Assembly (NCBI GenBank): GCA_965237765.1
Contig: OZ250157.1
Location: 186,001 to 250,000, forward strand
Source of the DNA: WTGJ01 sp965237765
GTDB taxonomy: Bacteria; Chloroflexota; Anaerolineae; Aggregatilineales; Phototrophicaceae
DNA length: 64,000 bases
Direction of reading: 5' to 3'
The translations under genes were made by a program, and so were the position numbers. The notes under the pieces were generated by a model. The model did not search any database and was not told where the DNA came from. It worked only from the letters and a program-made list of their open reading frames with translations. Of this stretch, positions 1 through 9,573 are shown one piece after another. Position 1 is the stretch's first letter. Every line of letters begins with the position of its first letter.

Positions 1-872
1 CCATTCAGCGGCTTGCGCAAGAGCAACGAGCGCCGGCGCGTTGCGTCGGTTTCATCGAAGCTCACCTCAGCACCCGGGATTTTGCGCCGCGTCATCTCCG
101 CCAGATCGGCAGCGGACGGTGCTGGACGAATACCATTCAACAGGTAATTCACGCTGCGGATTTGCTCGCGCGGGGCCTGGGCCAGCTCCAACGTCGCGCG
201 GACAGCATCCTTAAAATAGAGCACCTCTACGGTCGTTTCTGACGGGACCGGGAAGGTATAGGCTTCACCGCGCGCGCAGGTTTCCAGCACCCAGGAGGTG
301 AATTGGACAACGCCAGGTGTGCGCACTCCCGGACCCATGATGGATTGATAGCGGATGCCACGGAAATCGAGACCATATTTCGTGCGATAATAGCGCCCGA
401 GCTGCTCGCCGAAGACCTTTGTCACGCCATAGACCAGTGAGGGACGTTGCGGCGTGCGATCGTTCAGCTCGTCGTGTTGTTCCAGGTCATGGCCAAAGGT
501 GCCGACCGAACTGGCGAAGATGACTTGCTCGACATCGAAGAGACGTGCCGCTTCCAGCACGTAGAACGTGCCCATCGCGTTGGTCTGGATGGCGCTGGTG
601 GGATCACCCTCGCAGAGCAACGAGAGCATGGCGCTGAAATGATAGATGACGCGCGGCCGGCTCTGGCGGACGGCGGCCAGCACGTGGCTGAAATTGCCGA
701 TGTCGCCGCGGATGAAATCGAGGCGGTCGGCGTAGGAGGCGAGCCAACGCTTGGCGCCGGCGCTGCGGTGAAAGATGGTGAGGCGCTCTTCTTCTTCGAG
801 CAACGGCGGCACGAGCGCCCGCCCGATGAAACCGGTGCCGCCGGTGATGAGGATACCGCTTCGTTCTGTCAT
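1..872 (-). CDS. NAD-dependent epimerase/dehydratase (C-terminus cut by window edge)
   Basis: The reading frame opens at the ATG at 872 and runs off the window at base 1, so about 290 residues are visible and the C-terminus is missing. The N-terminus has the Rossmann motif GGTGFIG near residues 11-17. An SSVGTFG stretch and YGVTK supply the Ser/Tyr/Lys catalytic set of the short-chain extended dehydrogenases. Such enzymes epimerise, dehydrate or oxidise nucleotide sugars or related substrates with NAD(P). The visible part resembles epimerases often labelled L-threonine 3-dehydrogenase-like, so the substrate cannot be fixed. It lies 48 bp downstream of two membrane glycosyltransferases on the same strand, which fits a role in sugar modification, but that is only context. 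Confidence 0.8.
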   Translation of the reverse strand, partial: MTERSGILITGGTGFIGRALVPPLLEEEERLTIFHRSAGAKRWLASYADRLDFIRGDIGNFSHVLAAVRQSRPRVIYHFSAMLSLLCEGDPTSAIQTNAMGTFYVLEAARLFDVEQVIFASSVGTFGHDLEQHDELNDRTPQRPSLVYGVTKVFGEQLGRYYRTKYGLDFRGIRYQSIMGPGVRTPGVVQFTSWVLETCARGEAYTFPVPSETTVEVLYFKDAVRATLELAQAPREQIRSVNYLLNGIRPAPSAADLAEMTRRKIPGAEVSFDETDATRRRSLLLRKPLN

Positions 873-920
873 GCGGCGATGGTAGCAGCGGGAGCTAGGA
901 AGGGCAACAGAAGACTGGGT

Positions 921-2942
921 TTAATCATCCAGCCAGGCGAGCATTTCTGGGGTGCAGGAGGCCGGCGGAGTGTCTGGCGCATAATCGGGATGCAAAAACA
1001 AGGCAGCAATAAAATCTTGGCCTTGCTCCCACCCAAAATAACTATACAAATCGGCCGAAGGAATGCATTCCGCTGCGACGAATGAATGTAGATTGATATA
1101 GTTAGCTATTTCCAGCCATCGCTCATGATAACCGAGCAAGAATATGAGCGCTTCGGGAAGTTCAGCATTCCAATTATACGAAAAGATTGGTTCATTCAAG
1201 TGTCGCCCATGGTAATTCAGTCGCAGTGGCATCCCCAAGTAAAAAGGAAAATTTCCAGCAATTTTAATATCCTCTTCAGGCAATATATCGTTAAGTTGGC
1301 GCCCAGCACCAATCATATCTTCCAATTGAATTCGGTTGCGTATTGCAGTGGGCTGTGCCGCTCCTTCGATAGCTTGCCCTTCGTACACCGTCAAGACAGC
1401 AACCAGAAAGAGAAGCGCCCCATTCGATATCCGTTTGGGTTGAAAGACTTTAGCGCTGTTTATTCGCCCGCAAATGTCCTGCGAGAAACCGCCGAACCAA
1501 ATTGCAAGGAAAGGCATCCAAAAGACGTAATAGAACTTGTTGGGGTGTGCGCTAATACTGAAAAAGATCAATACACTCCCTATAAAAATCGATAGCAAGA
1601 TCAGATCAGCTCGTCGTCGTCTTCCGATCGCCATTGCAACTAAGAAAATATATAGGAGCAATTCCTGAGGGCGTGGGCGGATGATATACAGGCGCAGCGT
1701 CTGATATACATTTTCGAGTATCCTCACAACACCTGTTTTGTCAGTAGAAAACACTTGCAATTCCCAAGCGTAGTTTTGCGTGAAGAGCCTGGGAATATCC
1801 CCAAGGTGGATACCCGGCAAATACACATGATACCAGAGCCAGAATATCGAATATGCCGCACAACCCAGAATAAAATAGGTGAACGCCGGTTTCAGCCGCC
1901 AACGGTAACGGCGGAAATGCCGCAGTTGCTCCCACAGATGCAACAGGCAAAACATGATTGCGAACACGATTCCGTAAAAATGTCCATCGATCGTTGAGAC
2001 GATGAAGAAGCCGCAGGCGAAGCTGGCAACCTTCGCCCTCTTCGTGTCATCACCGTGTGATGAAAAGTAACAATATATCGCGATGGCGGTGGCGGTGGTC
2101 ACCCAAATTTCGGCTCGTGCCCAGTTATGGTGCAATGGAATATAGAAGGCCAGCAACGCCGCCGTCCAACCCGCTATCGATCCGTAGAGCCGCTTCGCCG
2201 TCAGATACACGAACGGAGATGTGAGCACACCGATTACCAGATAAAAAGCCCTCGCCTGCAGCAAGCCGGCGCCGATCAACAGTTGAACGCTGCCAGATAC
2301 CACCCACATGAAAGGATTATTTAGCCAGGTCTCACTATTACGCTCTCCCGGCCTTAAACTGGACAATGAACCGAAATTCCGAGCGTTGAGTATCGAATTG
2401 CCAGTGACAAAGGGCTCATCTACAAGATCTAATCCCGGAATATATCCAAAAACCAGCGCAATGATCACAATGTGAAACAAGAAGAGGAGGAGGAGGATCC
2501 AACGCCAAGAAATGCCACGAAAATCTGTGGGAAGTTGTCGATAGCGATGCAGAAAAACAGTCAGGGCCAATATGCAAAGGATACTCAGCACGCTGATCAT
2601 ATATCTAAACGCGAACGGCCAACTGTCTCCCTGGCTTATGAATCGGATGAGCGGATATATAACCGGTATTGAAAATACTCCCGCGCATACAATCAAATTC
2701 ACCTTACGCTGTAGTAATTCGCTTGGCGCCTTCCGCAAAATCCGCTCACGAATGGACGGTATGCTCAGCAACCCAAGACAGATGGCCAACCCCAGCATTG
2801 TTAGTAGGTAAATGAAATATCGCAGCGAATACCTACCGAGAATGCTCGCCTGTACGCTGGTTCTTAGCGTCATCACGCAAAATAGCAAAAAGCAAACCAG
2901 CGCGAGCAGGCGCAAGATTATCGTCTGCAGATCTTTGCGCAT
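921..2942 (-). CDS. GT39/PMT-like polytopic membrane glycosyltransferase (paralog 1)
   Basis: A 673-residue protein with about ten to twelve predicted hydrophobic segments spread over residues 7-520 and a soluble C-terminal part. The acidic DE pair after the first transmembrane cluster (DLVDEPFVTGNS) and the following LLIGAGLLQAR segment fit the dolichyl-phosphate-mannose mannosyltransferase/ArnT superfamily (GT-C fold). Those enzymes move a sugar from a polyprenyl carrier to a protein or lipid outside the membrane. It is the downstream member of a tandem pair with the gene at 2954-4978. Both have the same size and layout and end in almost the same motif (PEMLAWLDD here). Only 11 bp separate the two. 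A+T content and codon use are visibly higher than in the flanking genes. Acceptor and donor sugar are unknown. Confidence 0.75.
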   Translation of the reverse strand: MRKDLQTIILRLLALVCFLLFCVMTLRTSVQASILGRYSLRYFIYLLTMLGLAICLGLLSIPSIRERILRKAPSELLQRKVNLIVCAGVFSIPVIYPLIRFISQGDSWPFAFRYMISVLSILCILALTVFLHRYRQLPTDFRGISWRWILLLLFLFHIVIIALVFGYIPGLDLVDEPFVTGNSILNARNFGSLSSLRPGERNSETWLNNPFMWVVSGSVQLLIGAGLLQARAFYLVIGVLTSPFVYLTAKRLYGSIAGWTAALLAFYIPLHHNWARAEIWVTTATAIAIYCYFSSHGDDTKRAKVASFACGFFIVSTIDGHFYGIVFAIMFCLLHLWEQLRHFRRYRWRLKPAFTYFILGCAAYSIFWLWYHVYLPGIHLGDIPRLFTQNYAWELQVFSTDKTGVVRILENVYQTLRLYIIRPRPQELLLYIFLVAMAIGRRRRADLILLSIFIGSVLIFFSISAHPNKFYYVFWMPFLAIWFGGFSQDICGRINSAKVFQPKRISNGALLFLVAVLTVYEGQAIEGAAQPTAIRNRIQLEDMIGAGRQLNDILPEEDIKIAGNFPFYLGMPLRLNYHGRHLNEPIFSYNWNAELPEALIFLLGYHERWLEIANYINLHSFVAAECIPSADLYSYFGWEQGQDFIAALFLHPDYAPDTPPASCTPEMLAWLDD

Positions 2943-2953
2943 GTCTCGATCAT

Positions 2954-4978
2954 CTATTTGTCAAGCCAGGCGAGCATTTCAGGAGCACAATTCTGCGCGT
3001 ATACTGATAGATTTAATTCAGGCAGGGTGTATAGAATCGCAGCCCATTCGTTGAGGTTTAGCTCACTCATTATTGGGTAACATGCGACAGCCTGGAAATC
3101 ATACTGTAAGAGCCAATCAGCTAGATCCGAATAGCCTTCGTCCAAGCCCAGCGTAACGATGATTGCCTGCGGTGGGTCGAGGGGCCAGTATTCGGGCAGG
3201 CCCCAGGTGAAAGAGAATGTATTCCAATAATTTAGCCGATGCGACATGCCGAGATAATAGGCGTCGTCACCAGCGATGACGATTTCTTCTGGCGGGAGTA
3301 TCTCATTGATTTCCTGGCCGATTTCTACATAACGATTTATCAATTCCCTTTGCAGAATCGCTCCTTTCGAATTCGCGGTTATCACGGATTGTATAGAATA
3401 TAGGCACAATACGTTGATTAGGAGGTAAGAAGCCCCGATGGGTAGCTGAAAGCCATATCCCTTTGTCTTGTTCGCCAACCTACCAAACACATCCATTATC
3501 CAGGCTCCGAACAAGATGGATATCATGGGAAATAAGAAGATGTAATAGTGCACATTTAAATGCGCTATGAAAAAACTAATGAAGAGCAGAGCGCCGCCCC
3601 AAATACTCAGTAACTGGATATCACCTTTTCTTCTCCTCCAAATCGCGTTTATCAAGACGATTAGAAATAGAATCACTTCAAAAGGTTGGATGAATAGATA
3701 TTTTAACCAGAGCTGCCACCAGGAATTGGGGTTTAAGGGATTCCATTTAGCCCAGCTACCAATGGCGAACCTTTCCCAAAAATAAGTTTTGTTAATGCGG
3801 TCAACAACTTCGCTGAGATTCAGTCCGGGCAGAACGATATGATATCCAACCCAAACCAGACAGAAAGTGGCGCAACCCGCGAAAAAAAAACGGCAATTGT
3901 TCCCTCGCCAGCCATTGCCCCGTCGAAGCGAAGAGACCAACTGAGCGAGGTGAATTACGCAGAAGGCTAAGGCAAAAGCGCCACCATAGACATGGCCCTC
4001 TACCGCCGATACCGCGACCAGACCACAGCAAAAGCTGGAAATGCGCGCGCCGCGGCCGTGTGGCGCGCGCGTTGAATGGATATAGCAATACAGGGCGATC
4101 GCCGTAGCTGTTGGCACCCAGACATGGGAAACAGCACGGCTAAAATGAATTGGTGCAAAGATTCCCAACGCCAGCGAAGCGAAGGCAGCTGAGCGACCAT
4201 AATAATGGCACGAAATCTGATAGATGAAAGGCAGGGCCAACCACGCTAGCAGGAAATAGAAAAAACGCCCTTGCAATAACCCAACGCCAAACAATTTAAA
4301 GTAAATGCCGGATATCGGCCAAATCGCGGGGAAATTGAACCAGGTATGGCGACTTCGATCCGGGGAAAGCGAATGGAAGGCGTCTATATCGTGGATTTGC
4401 TTCCAGGCGCTGCCAATCGGCCAGACTTCATCAAAAGTACCGCTTTGATTATAATCAGGCACCTTTCCACTTAATAGAGCAAGCAGGATGATCTGTACCC
4501 CGAATAAGACAAATAACCAGAAAGCAGGCCGCTGAAAACGGAAACCGTGTTGCCCCACCCCGCTCCACCAGAGCAGGCCAGCCACAACCAACACCTCAAA
4601 CATCAAAAAGAAGGCGGTTACCAGCGGCCGGTCTTGATGCGGTGGTAAGATTGACCACAACAACATGAAACTCAACGGCAGTGCCAACCAGCCTGCCAAC
4701 GTCAGCCCCCAAGCCTGCCGCCTGGATACAGTCCGCGCTGGCCTTTGTGCGAACCGTGCCCGCCAACGCGGCACGCTCAGAACTAAAAGCCCAGTTGAAA
4801 CCACCAACAAACCGGACAGAACCAACGCATATCGCACCGAATAAAGCCCCAGCACGACGGGATATTTACTGTTGTGTGTGGCCAACAGAAAGGCAGCCGC
4901 GTAACCCAATAGGCCGACGGCGCGCAAGATATAGTCGTTATATTTCTCCGTGGAAGGCTTGTGAAGAACTATCCGCAC
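2954..4978 (-). CDS. GT39/PMT-like polytopic membrane glycosyltransferase (paralog 2)
   Basis: A membrane protein of about 674 residues with the same architecture as its neighbour at 921-2942: an early pair of transmembrane helices, a periplasmic DE motif (GTFDEVWPIGS), many more helices and a short soluble tail ending in PEMLAWLDK. The frame is open upstream to 5044, but that would overlap the FprA gene by 50 bp with an odd Cys/Arg-rich extension. The GTG at 4978, just after the FprA stop and behind an AAGGAG, is preferred even though the spacing is only 2 nt. It probably acts at the membrane on polyprenyl-linked sugars. Base composition is A+T-richer than in FprA or SelA, as in its paralog, suggesting joint acquisition followed or preceded by duplication. 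Confidence 0.72.
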   Translation of the reverse strand: MRIVLHKPSTEKYNDYILRAVGLLGYAAAFLLATHNSKYPVVLGLYSVRYALVLSGLLVVSTGLLVLSVPRWRARFAQRPARTVSRRQAWGLTLAGWLALPLSFMLLWSILPPHQDRPLVTAFFLMFEVLVVAGLLWWSGVGQHGFRFQRPAFWLFVLFGVQIILLALLSGKVPDYNQSGTFDEVWPIGSAWKQIHDIDAFHSLSPDRSRHTWFNFPAIWPISGIYFKLFGVGLLQGRFFYFLLAWLALPFIYQISCHYYGRSAAFASLALGIFAPIHFSRAVSHVWVPTATAIALYCYIHSTRAPHGRGARISSFCCGLVAVSAVEGHVYGGAFALAFCVIHLAQLVSSLRRGNGWRGNNCRFFFAGCATFCLVWVGYHIVLPGLNLSEVVDRINKTYFWERFAIGSWAKWNPLNPNSWWQLWLKYLFIQPFEVILFLIVLINAIWRRRKGDIQLLSIWGGALLFISFFIAHLNVHYYIFLFPMISILFGAWIMDVFGRLANKTKGYGFQLPIGASYLLINVLCLYSIQSVITANSKGAILQRELINRYVEIGQEINEILPPEEIVIAGDDAYYLGMSHRLNYWNTFSFTWGLPEYWPLDPPQAIIVTLGLDEGYSDLADWLLQYDFQAVACYPIMSELNLNEWAAILYTLPELNLSVYAQNCAPEMLAWLDK

Positions 4979-4994
4979 CGCTCCTTGTCGCCGC

Positions 4995-6416
4995 TCAAGC
5001 AGTCTCTCGCTCGCGCCGCAACAACGCCAACATCTCCGGTACATTGTGGAATTTCACACGCGGGCGGCCCTGCGTGCTACCGCGCTCCCGCTCCAACGCG
5101 TCGAGTCGTTGCCAATCGGCGAAGTTGACAACCTGCACGCCCCGCTCACCTAGCAATTCGGGCAACCCTTGCTGGATCGCCTGCGCGGGTTCCGACAAGC
5201 GGCCGGCACGCCAATCCTCCAGCAGGCATTCGACCGTCTCGACACTATCCGGCTTGTTCGTGCCGATCACGCCGGTCGGGCCGCGCTTGATCCACCCGGC
5301 AACGTATTCGCCGGGCAGCACTGCATCGCTGCCCCGTTCGGGGGTGAGACGACCGCGCGCATTCGGGATCGTCCCCCAGCCCTCGTCGAATGGCAAACCC
5401 GGCAAAGGCACGCCGCGATACCCTACTGAACGGAAGACCAGCTGCACTGGCAAGACATCCGTCTCCTCTGTAGTGCGCGGGCGCAGGTTGCCACGCTCAT
5501 CCTGATACAACTCGTTGCGTACCAGGCGCATCGCCTCCACGTGACCTTCACCAAGCAATTCGACGGGTGAAGTCAGAAAGCTCATCACGATACGTACGCG
5601 TTTCTCTATCGCCGGCCGCCGCGAATATTCGCGAAGAATCTCCACATTACGGACGGCTGTGCGGTTTTGCCCCGTTGCTAGCTGCACCTCGCTGTGCTCA
5701 TCCAGCGCCATATCGCGCGCTGTGACAACGATGCTCGCCTCTTCCATCTCACCCAGTTCTTTGATTTCCGGGTTGGTGAATGCAGATTGTGCAGGCCCCC
5801 GCCGCCCGAGCACGTATATCTCCCTGATGCGACTCTCTGCCAGTGCGCGCTGGGCGTAATCGGCGATATCCGTTTGATCCAGCTCTGCTTGCGAACGCGC
5901 TAGAATCCGCACCACGTCCATCGCTACGTTGCCGAGGCCGATGACGGCCACGCTCGTCGCGGAAAGGTCGAATTCGCGATCATAATAATCGGGATGTCCG
6001 TTGTACCAGGCAACGAATTCGGTGGCCGCGTGGCTGCCGGCCAAATCCTCTCCAGGGATACTCAACGCACGGTCACTCTGCGCGCCGACGGCATAAATGA
6101 CACCGTGGTAACGCGCCAACAATTCCGCGCGCGTAATATTCGCGCCGAAGCAGACGTTGCCAAAGAAGCGGAATCGCTCGTGCGAGGCGATGCGATCGTA
6201 GACTTTCGTGACGGACTTGATCTTCTGGTGGTCGGGAGCCACGCCGCCGCGCACAAGCCCATAGGGCGTCGGCAAACGTTCTAGCATATCGACACGAGCC
6301 TGGACACCCAACCGCTCGGCGCGAAATAAGCGTTCCGCCGCGTAAAAGCCAGCCGGGCCAGACCCGACGATGGCTACGCGCAGCGCATTCGCCGCAGCGT
6401 ACGCGGCTTCGCTCAC
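4995..6416 (-). CDS. fprA: NADPH-ferredoxin (adrenodoxin-type) reductase, FprA family
   Basis: 473 residues, typical for the adrenodoxin-reductase/FprA family that passes electrons between NADPH and a ferredoxin using FAD. The FAD-binding GSGPAG lies at residues 18-23 and the NADPH-binding GLGNVA near 160. The family hallmark GWIKRGPTGVIGTNK lies near residue 370, and TPYGLVRGGVAPDHQKIK near residue 50. The start overlaps the stop of the upstream M24 peptidase by 4 nt (ATGA), so the two are translationally coupled. The ferredoxin partner is not in the window. Cytoplasmic; assignment is firm at family level. Confidence 0.93.
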   Translation of the reverse strand: MSEAAYAAANALRVAIVGSGPAGFYAAERLFRAERLGVQARVDMLERLPTPYGLVRGGVAPDHQKIKSVTKVYDRIASHERFRFFGNVCFGANITRAELLARYHGVIYAVGAQSDRALSIPGEDLAGSHAATEFVAWYNGHPDYYDREFDLSATSVAVIGLGNVAMDVVRILARSQAELDQTDIADYAQRALAESRIREIYVLGRRGPAQSAFTNPEIKELGEMEEASIVVTARDMALDEHSEVQLATGQNRTAVRNVEILREYSRRPAIEKRVRIVMSFLTSPVELLGEGHVEAMRLVRNELYQDERGNLRPRTTEETDVLPVQLVFRSVGYRGVPLPGLPFDEGWGTIPNARGRLTPERGSDAVLPGEYVAGWIKRGPTGVIGTNKPDSVETVECLLEDWRAGRLSEPAQAIQQGLPELLGERGVQVVNFADWQRLDALERERGSTQGRPRVKFHNVPEMLALLRRERETA

Positions 6417-7657
6417 GCCTGGTCTCCACCCCGCAATGGCAGCACAAGGCGCTTGGGTTGCGGCGAGAGCGAAATCAACTCACCCTGCTCACTCACGTAG
6501 AAAGTATCCTCCACTCGGATGCCATAGCCGCGTTCCGGATAATAAACGCCCGGCTCAATCGTGATGACGTTGCCCGGCTGCAGGATATCCTCGCGCTGTA
6601 GGTGGCTCATCCCCGGCGCTTCGTGCACGCGCAACCCAACGCCATGCCCGAGGCCATGCGTGTAACCATCTGTCGTGCCAGGGTGGCTGCGCCCGGTGGG
6701 GTGCCCGCGGCTCTCGAAAAGATCAAGTGCAGCATCCTGCAGACGGTGCGCTTTGCCACCGCTCACGAATGTCTCGACGGCAACATCGAAAGCGTCGTTC
6801 ACATCCTGATAGCTGCGTTGCACTTCGTCGGTGGCGTAGCCTATCGACCAGGTGCGCGTGCAATCATGATAGTAACCGCCGCCAATTTCGCGCGGGAAGA
6901 AATCAAAGACGATGGTCTCGCCCGTGCGCAAAGGCATCTCTGTGGCACCGCGGCTATGGGGGAAGGCAGCGTCTCGCCCTTGCGCGAAGATCATGCCATC
7001 CTGATCAACGAGACCACGTTCCAATAAGGCTCGATTGATGAGCGCCTTAACGTCACCAATCGTGACATTTCGCCCATCGTCATCTACAACCTCACCATCG
7101 CGTTCGCGCATGTTAGCGATGTAATCCCAGGCAAGCTGCATCACCTCATTGGTTTTGGCGGCGACAGCGCGGATGCGATCCAATTCCTCGGCCGATTTCG
7201 TGGCCATCGCGTCGGTGAAGATTGTACGACGCACCTCGCCGACAAATTCATATTGCGGTAATTCCTTCTCCAGCGCGCGAAAGAAGGCGAGATAATGGCC
7301 CAGCATACCAACACCGTAAATCCCCACCCTGCCTGGTGGCACCGCAAACCGCTCCAGGCAACGTTTCCAGAAATCCAGCTGTGTCTGCAGTGGCTCGCCG
7401 CCCGATTTGAGCAAGATCTCGGCGAAATCCAGGTCGTTGAAGGTATACGCTTGGAGGCCGCTGGCGCTCATCTCTTCGATTTCCATCGGGCTGACGACGG
7501 CCACAGCGGTCTCGCCGACTTTCTTGAGGATGACGCCGCCCATGATATGGGCGCCATTGGTCATGTAATTTCGTTCGGGGCTCTCTTCCTCGCCACCACC
7601 AATGACGAAGGCGACCATATCGCGCTCGCACATCAAGCGATCCAAGTCTGATTTCAT
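6413..7657 (-). CDS. M24 family metallopeptidase (Xaa-Pro aminopeptidase type)
   Basis: 414 residues when started at the ATG at 7657, which has a clear GAGGTG Shine-Dalgarno 5 nt upstream. A longer frame to 7705 lacks such a site. The C-terminal half has the pita-bread metal ligands in order: Asp252 (FDFFP), Asp265 (HDCTR), His338 (GLGHG), Glu368 (TIEPG) and Glu383 (RVED). The N-terminal 160 residues form the creatinase-like domain seen in aminopeptidase P and prolidase. The enzyme should remove N-terminal residues preceding proline or split Xaa-Pro dipeptides with two divalent metals. It sits between selA (65 bp upstream) and fprA (4-nt overlap) in the same gene train. Exact substrate is not decidable from sequence alone. 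Confidence 0.88.
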   Translation of the reverse strand: MKSDLDRLMCERDMVAFVIGGGEEESPERNYMTNGAHIMGGVILKKVGETAVAVVSPMEIEEMSASGLQAYTFNDLDFAEILLKSGGEPLQTQLDFWKRCLERFAVPPGRVGIYGVGMLGHYLAFFRALEKELPQYEFVGEVRRTIFTDAMATKSAEELDRIRAVAAKTNEVMQLAWDYIANMRERDGEVVDDDGRNVTIGDVKALINRALLERGLVDQDGMIFAQGRDAAFPHSRGATEMPLRTGETIVFDFFPREIGGGYYHDCTRTWSIGYATDEVQRSYQDVNDAFDVAVETFVSGGKAHRLQDAALDLFESRGHPTGRSHPGTTDGYTHGLGHGVGLRVHEAPGMSHLQREDILQPGNVITIEPGVYYPERGYGIRVEDTFYVSEQGELISLSPQPKRLVLPLRGGDQA

Positions 7658-7722
7658 GGATGCACCTCGTTTAGGAATCCGACAGGTCAGTATAGCGCAA
7701 GGCAATACGAGTGATGAGCCAC

Positions 7723-9084
7723 TCAGACCATGTTCGCCAGAGCAGTGCGCACACCTGCCAGTAGCTCTTCCTCTTGATCCGGCAAGACCGTGCGCGGGTC
7801 CAGTAAGACACGGTTCTCCTCGATGCGAGCAATGATGGGCGTGCGCGCCTTTCTCAATTCACGCAACGTCCGCTCGGGATTCTGCGCGGCCAATACCAGC
7901 GCCACCGTTGGTAGCTTCCCGCCGGGTAAGCTGCCACCGCCTACCGTCGACAGCGTCTCGCTGAGTTCGCCGCCCACCCCTTTCTGCCAGCGCGCCGCCA
8001 CCTCGCGCAATTCATCCTTTGCGCGCGCCATCATCCACCAGATGGGGATCTCCACCGTCGCGCGCTCACGCAGGTAGGCATCCAGCGTCGCACAGAGGGC
8101 GGCGAGAGCCAACTTATCGGCACGCATCGCCCGCGCGAGGGGGTGTCGTTTCAGTTGGGCCAGCGCGGCACCCTTTCCTACCAGGATACCCGCCTGCGGC
8201 CCACCGAGTAGCTTATCGCCGCTGAAAAGCACGACATCAGCGCCCGCGGCTACACCATCACTGACCGTCGGCTCCGCCGGTAAACCGAAGGCGGTCGTAT
8301 CCAATAGGGCGCCGCTACCGACATCGTCGGCGACAAGAAGCTCATTCTCTCTCGCCAAACTGACGAGTTCGGCTAGCGGCGTCGTTTCGGTAAAACCCAC
8401 TTGCCGGAAATTGGATGGGTGCACGCGCAATAAGAGGGCCGTCTCCGGAGCGATGGCGCGCGCATAATCCTCCCGTCGCGTGCGGTTGGTGCTGCCGACT
8501 TCGCGCAGAGCCGCGCCGCTTTCTCGCATAATTTCTGGAATGCGGAAGCCGCCGCCAATCTCCACCAGCTGCCCGCGCGAGATGACAACCTCCCGCCCAC
8601 GGGCCAACGCGCTCAACAGCAACACCAGCGCCGCTGCGTTGTTGTTGACAACCAGCGCATCCTCGGCGCCGCTGAGTGCACGAAGCTGGCTGGCAGCGTG
8701 CTGGTGACGACTGCCGCGCCCTCCCGCTGCCAGATCATATTCCAGAGTGCTATAGCCGTGAGCAACGGCCCGCATCGCCTCGCTGGCGGCGGCGGAGAGC
8801 GGCGCGCGCCCCAGATTCGTGTGCAAAATTACGCCCGTCGCGTTGATGATGGGGCGTAACGTCGGCGCGAATACCCCGCGCAATCGCCGCTCCGCCTCGG
8901 TGATGCACGACTGCGCGTCGTGAATCTTGCCGTCGCCGGCGAGGATACCCGCGCGCGCTTCGTCAAGGACAACGCGCAGCGCTTCCGTCACTGACGAACG
9001 TCCAAAATTTTCGCAGAGTGATTGGCCGCGCTCGCCCTGCAACAAGCGATCGACTGAAGGTAAGGCGCGCAAGGCTTCGCGCAT
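7723..9084 (-). CDS. selA: L-seryl-tRNA(Sec) selenium transferase
   Basis: 453 residues from the ATG at 9084, close to the usual length of bacterial SelA. The N-terminal tRNA-binding segment (LPSVDRLLQ) is present, as are the central fold-type I core motif NATGVILHTNLGRAPL and the PLP lysine in SGDKLLGGPQAG (Lys291). SelA converts Ser-tRNA(Sec) to Sec-tRNA(Sec) with selenophosphate. The open frame extends to 9216, but the extra residues overlap the upstream membrane-protein gene and are unlike SelA, so the start 5 bp after that gene's stop is preferred. No selB, selD, tRNA-Sec or selenoprotein is visible nearby, so SelA is isolated here, as it often is. Confidence 0.93.
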   Translation of the reverse strand: MREALRALPSVDRLLQGERGQSLCENFGRSSVTEALRVVLDEARAGILAGDGKIHDAQSCITEAERRLRGVFAPTLRPIINATGVILHTNLGRAPLSAAASEAMRAVAHGYSTLEYDLAAGGRGSRHQHAASQLRALSGAEDALVVNNNAAALVLLLSALARGREVVISRGQLVEIGGGFRIPEIMRESGAALREVGSTNRTRREDYARAIAPETALLLRVHPSNFRQVGFTETTPLAELVSLARENELLVADDVGSGALLDTTAFGLPAEPTVSDGVAAGADVVLFSGDKLLGGPQAGILVGKGAALAQLKRHPLARAMRADKLALAALCATLDAYLRERATVEIPIWWMMARAKDELREVAARWQKGVGGELSETLSTVGGGSLPGGKLPTVALVLAAQNPERTLRELRKARTPIIARIEENRVLLDPRTVLPDQEEELLAGVRTALANMV

Positions 9085-9089
9085 GTTGC

Positions 9090-9527
9090 TCAGTTGCCCA
9101 GCTCGCGCCGCCGGATGCGCCATTCCAACGCGACGAGGGTTGCTGCCAGCGCGAGCGCCGTCCAGGGAGTCAACGCCCGGCCCGCGCCGACATACAGCAA
9201 TTGCAGGCACGCGCATCCGACGATGAAGAAGCCGACCCAGGAGCTTTGTCTCACCAGAACTCCGCTCGGCGGCACCGCGCGCGTAACAGGCACGAAACGT
9301 ACATTTGCGTAAAAGACAAACGGCATTGCCGTACCGCTCGTCGCGAAAAAGAGCAGCAGAAGCAGTTGGAAGACCGTGCGTAAGGTCGGCCCACCCCCGC
9401 GCACGATTTCAGCGATCCCTAACCAGCCCAATGCCATCATGACAACCGCTACCAACAGGGCGCCCAGATGATCGCGCGGCAAGGTGGGCGTGACGTTTCG
9501 TTGCCTATCGGCGGGCAATGAGGACAT
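9090..9527 (-). CDS. Uncharacterised integral membrane protein
   Basis: 145 residues with four hydrophobic stretches, roughly at residues 22-42, 50-72, 92-112 and 117-133, and a basic C-terminus (EWRIRRRELGN). I recognise no family motif. It lies 46 bp downstream of the NAD synthetase remnant and ends 5 bp before the selA start, so it is probably co-transcribed with selA. No signal peptide, metal-binding cluster or catalytic signature is apparent. No function is assigned. Confidence 0.6.
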   Translation of the reverse strand: MSSLPADRQRNVTPTLPRDHLGALLVAVVMMALGWLGIAEIVRGGGPTLRTVFQLLLLLFFATSGTAMPFVFYANVRFVPVTRAVPPSGVLVRQSSWVGFFIVGCACLQLLYVGAGRALTPWTALALAATLVALEWRIRRRELGN

Positions 9528-9573
9528 GAACCCAGTATACCGCCGCGAGCCACATGTGCTGGGCAGGCCAGCG

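Noticed and set aside
447..1085. Plus-strand frame opposite the epimerase and glycosyltransferase ends
   Set aside because: It is a shadow frame: the minus strand gives clear Rossmann and GT39-like sequence over the same bases, while the plus translation is low complexity without family features.
7723..9084. selA as a hint that a nearby in-frame TGA encodes selenocysteine
   Set aside because: The TGA stops at broken genes (for example 14360-14362) are followed by frameshifted, not in-frame, homology. No SECIS-like hairpin or selenoprotein family was recognised.
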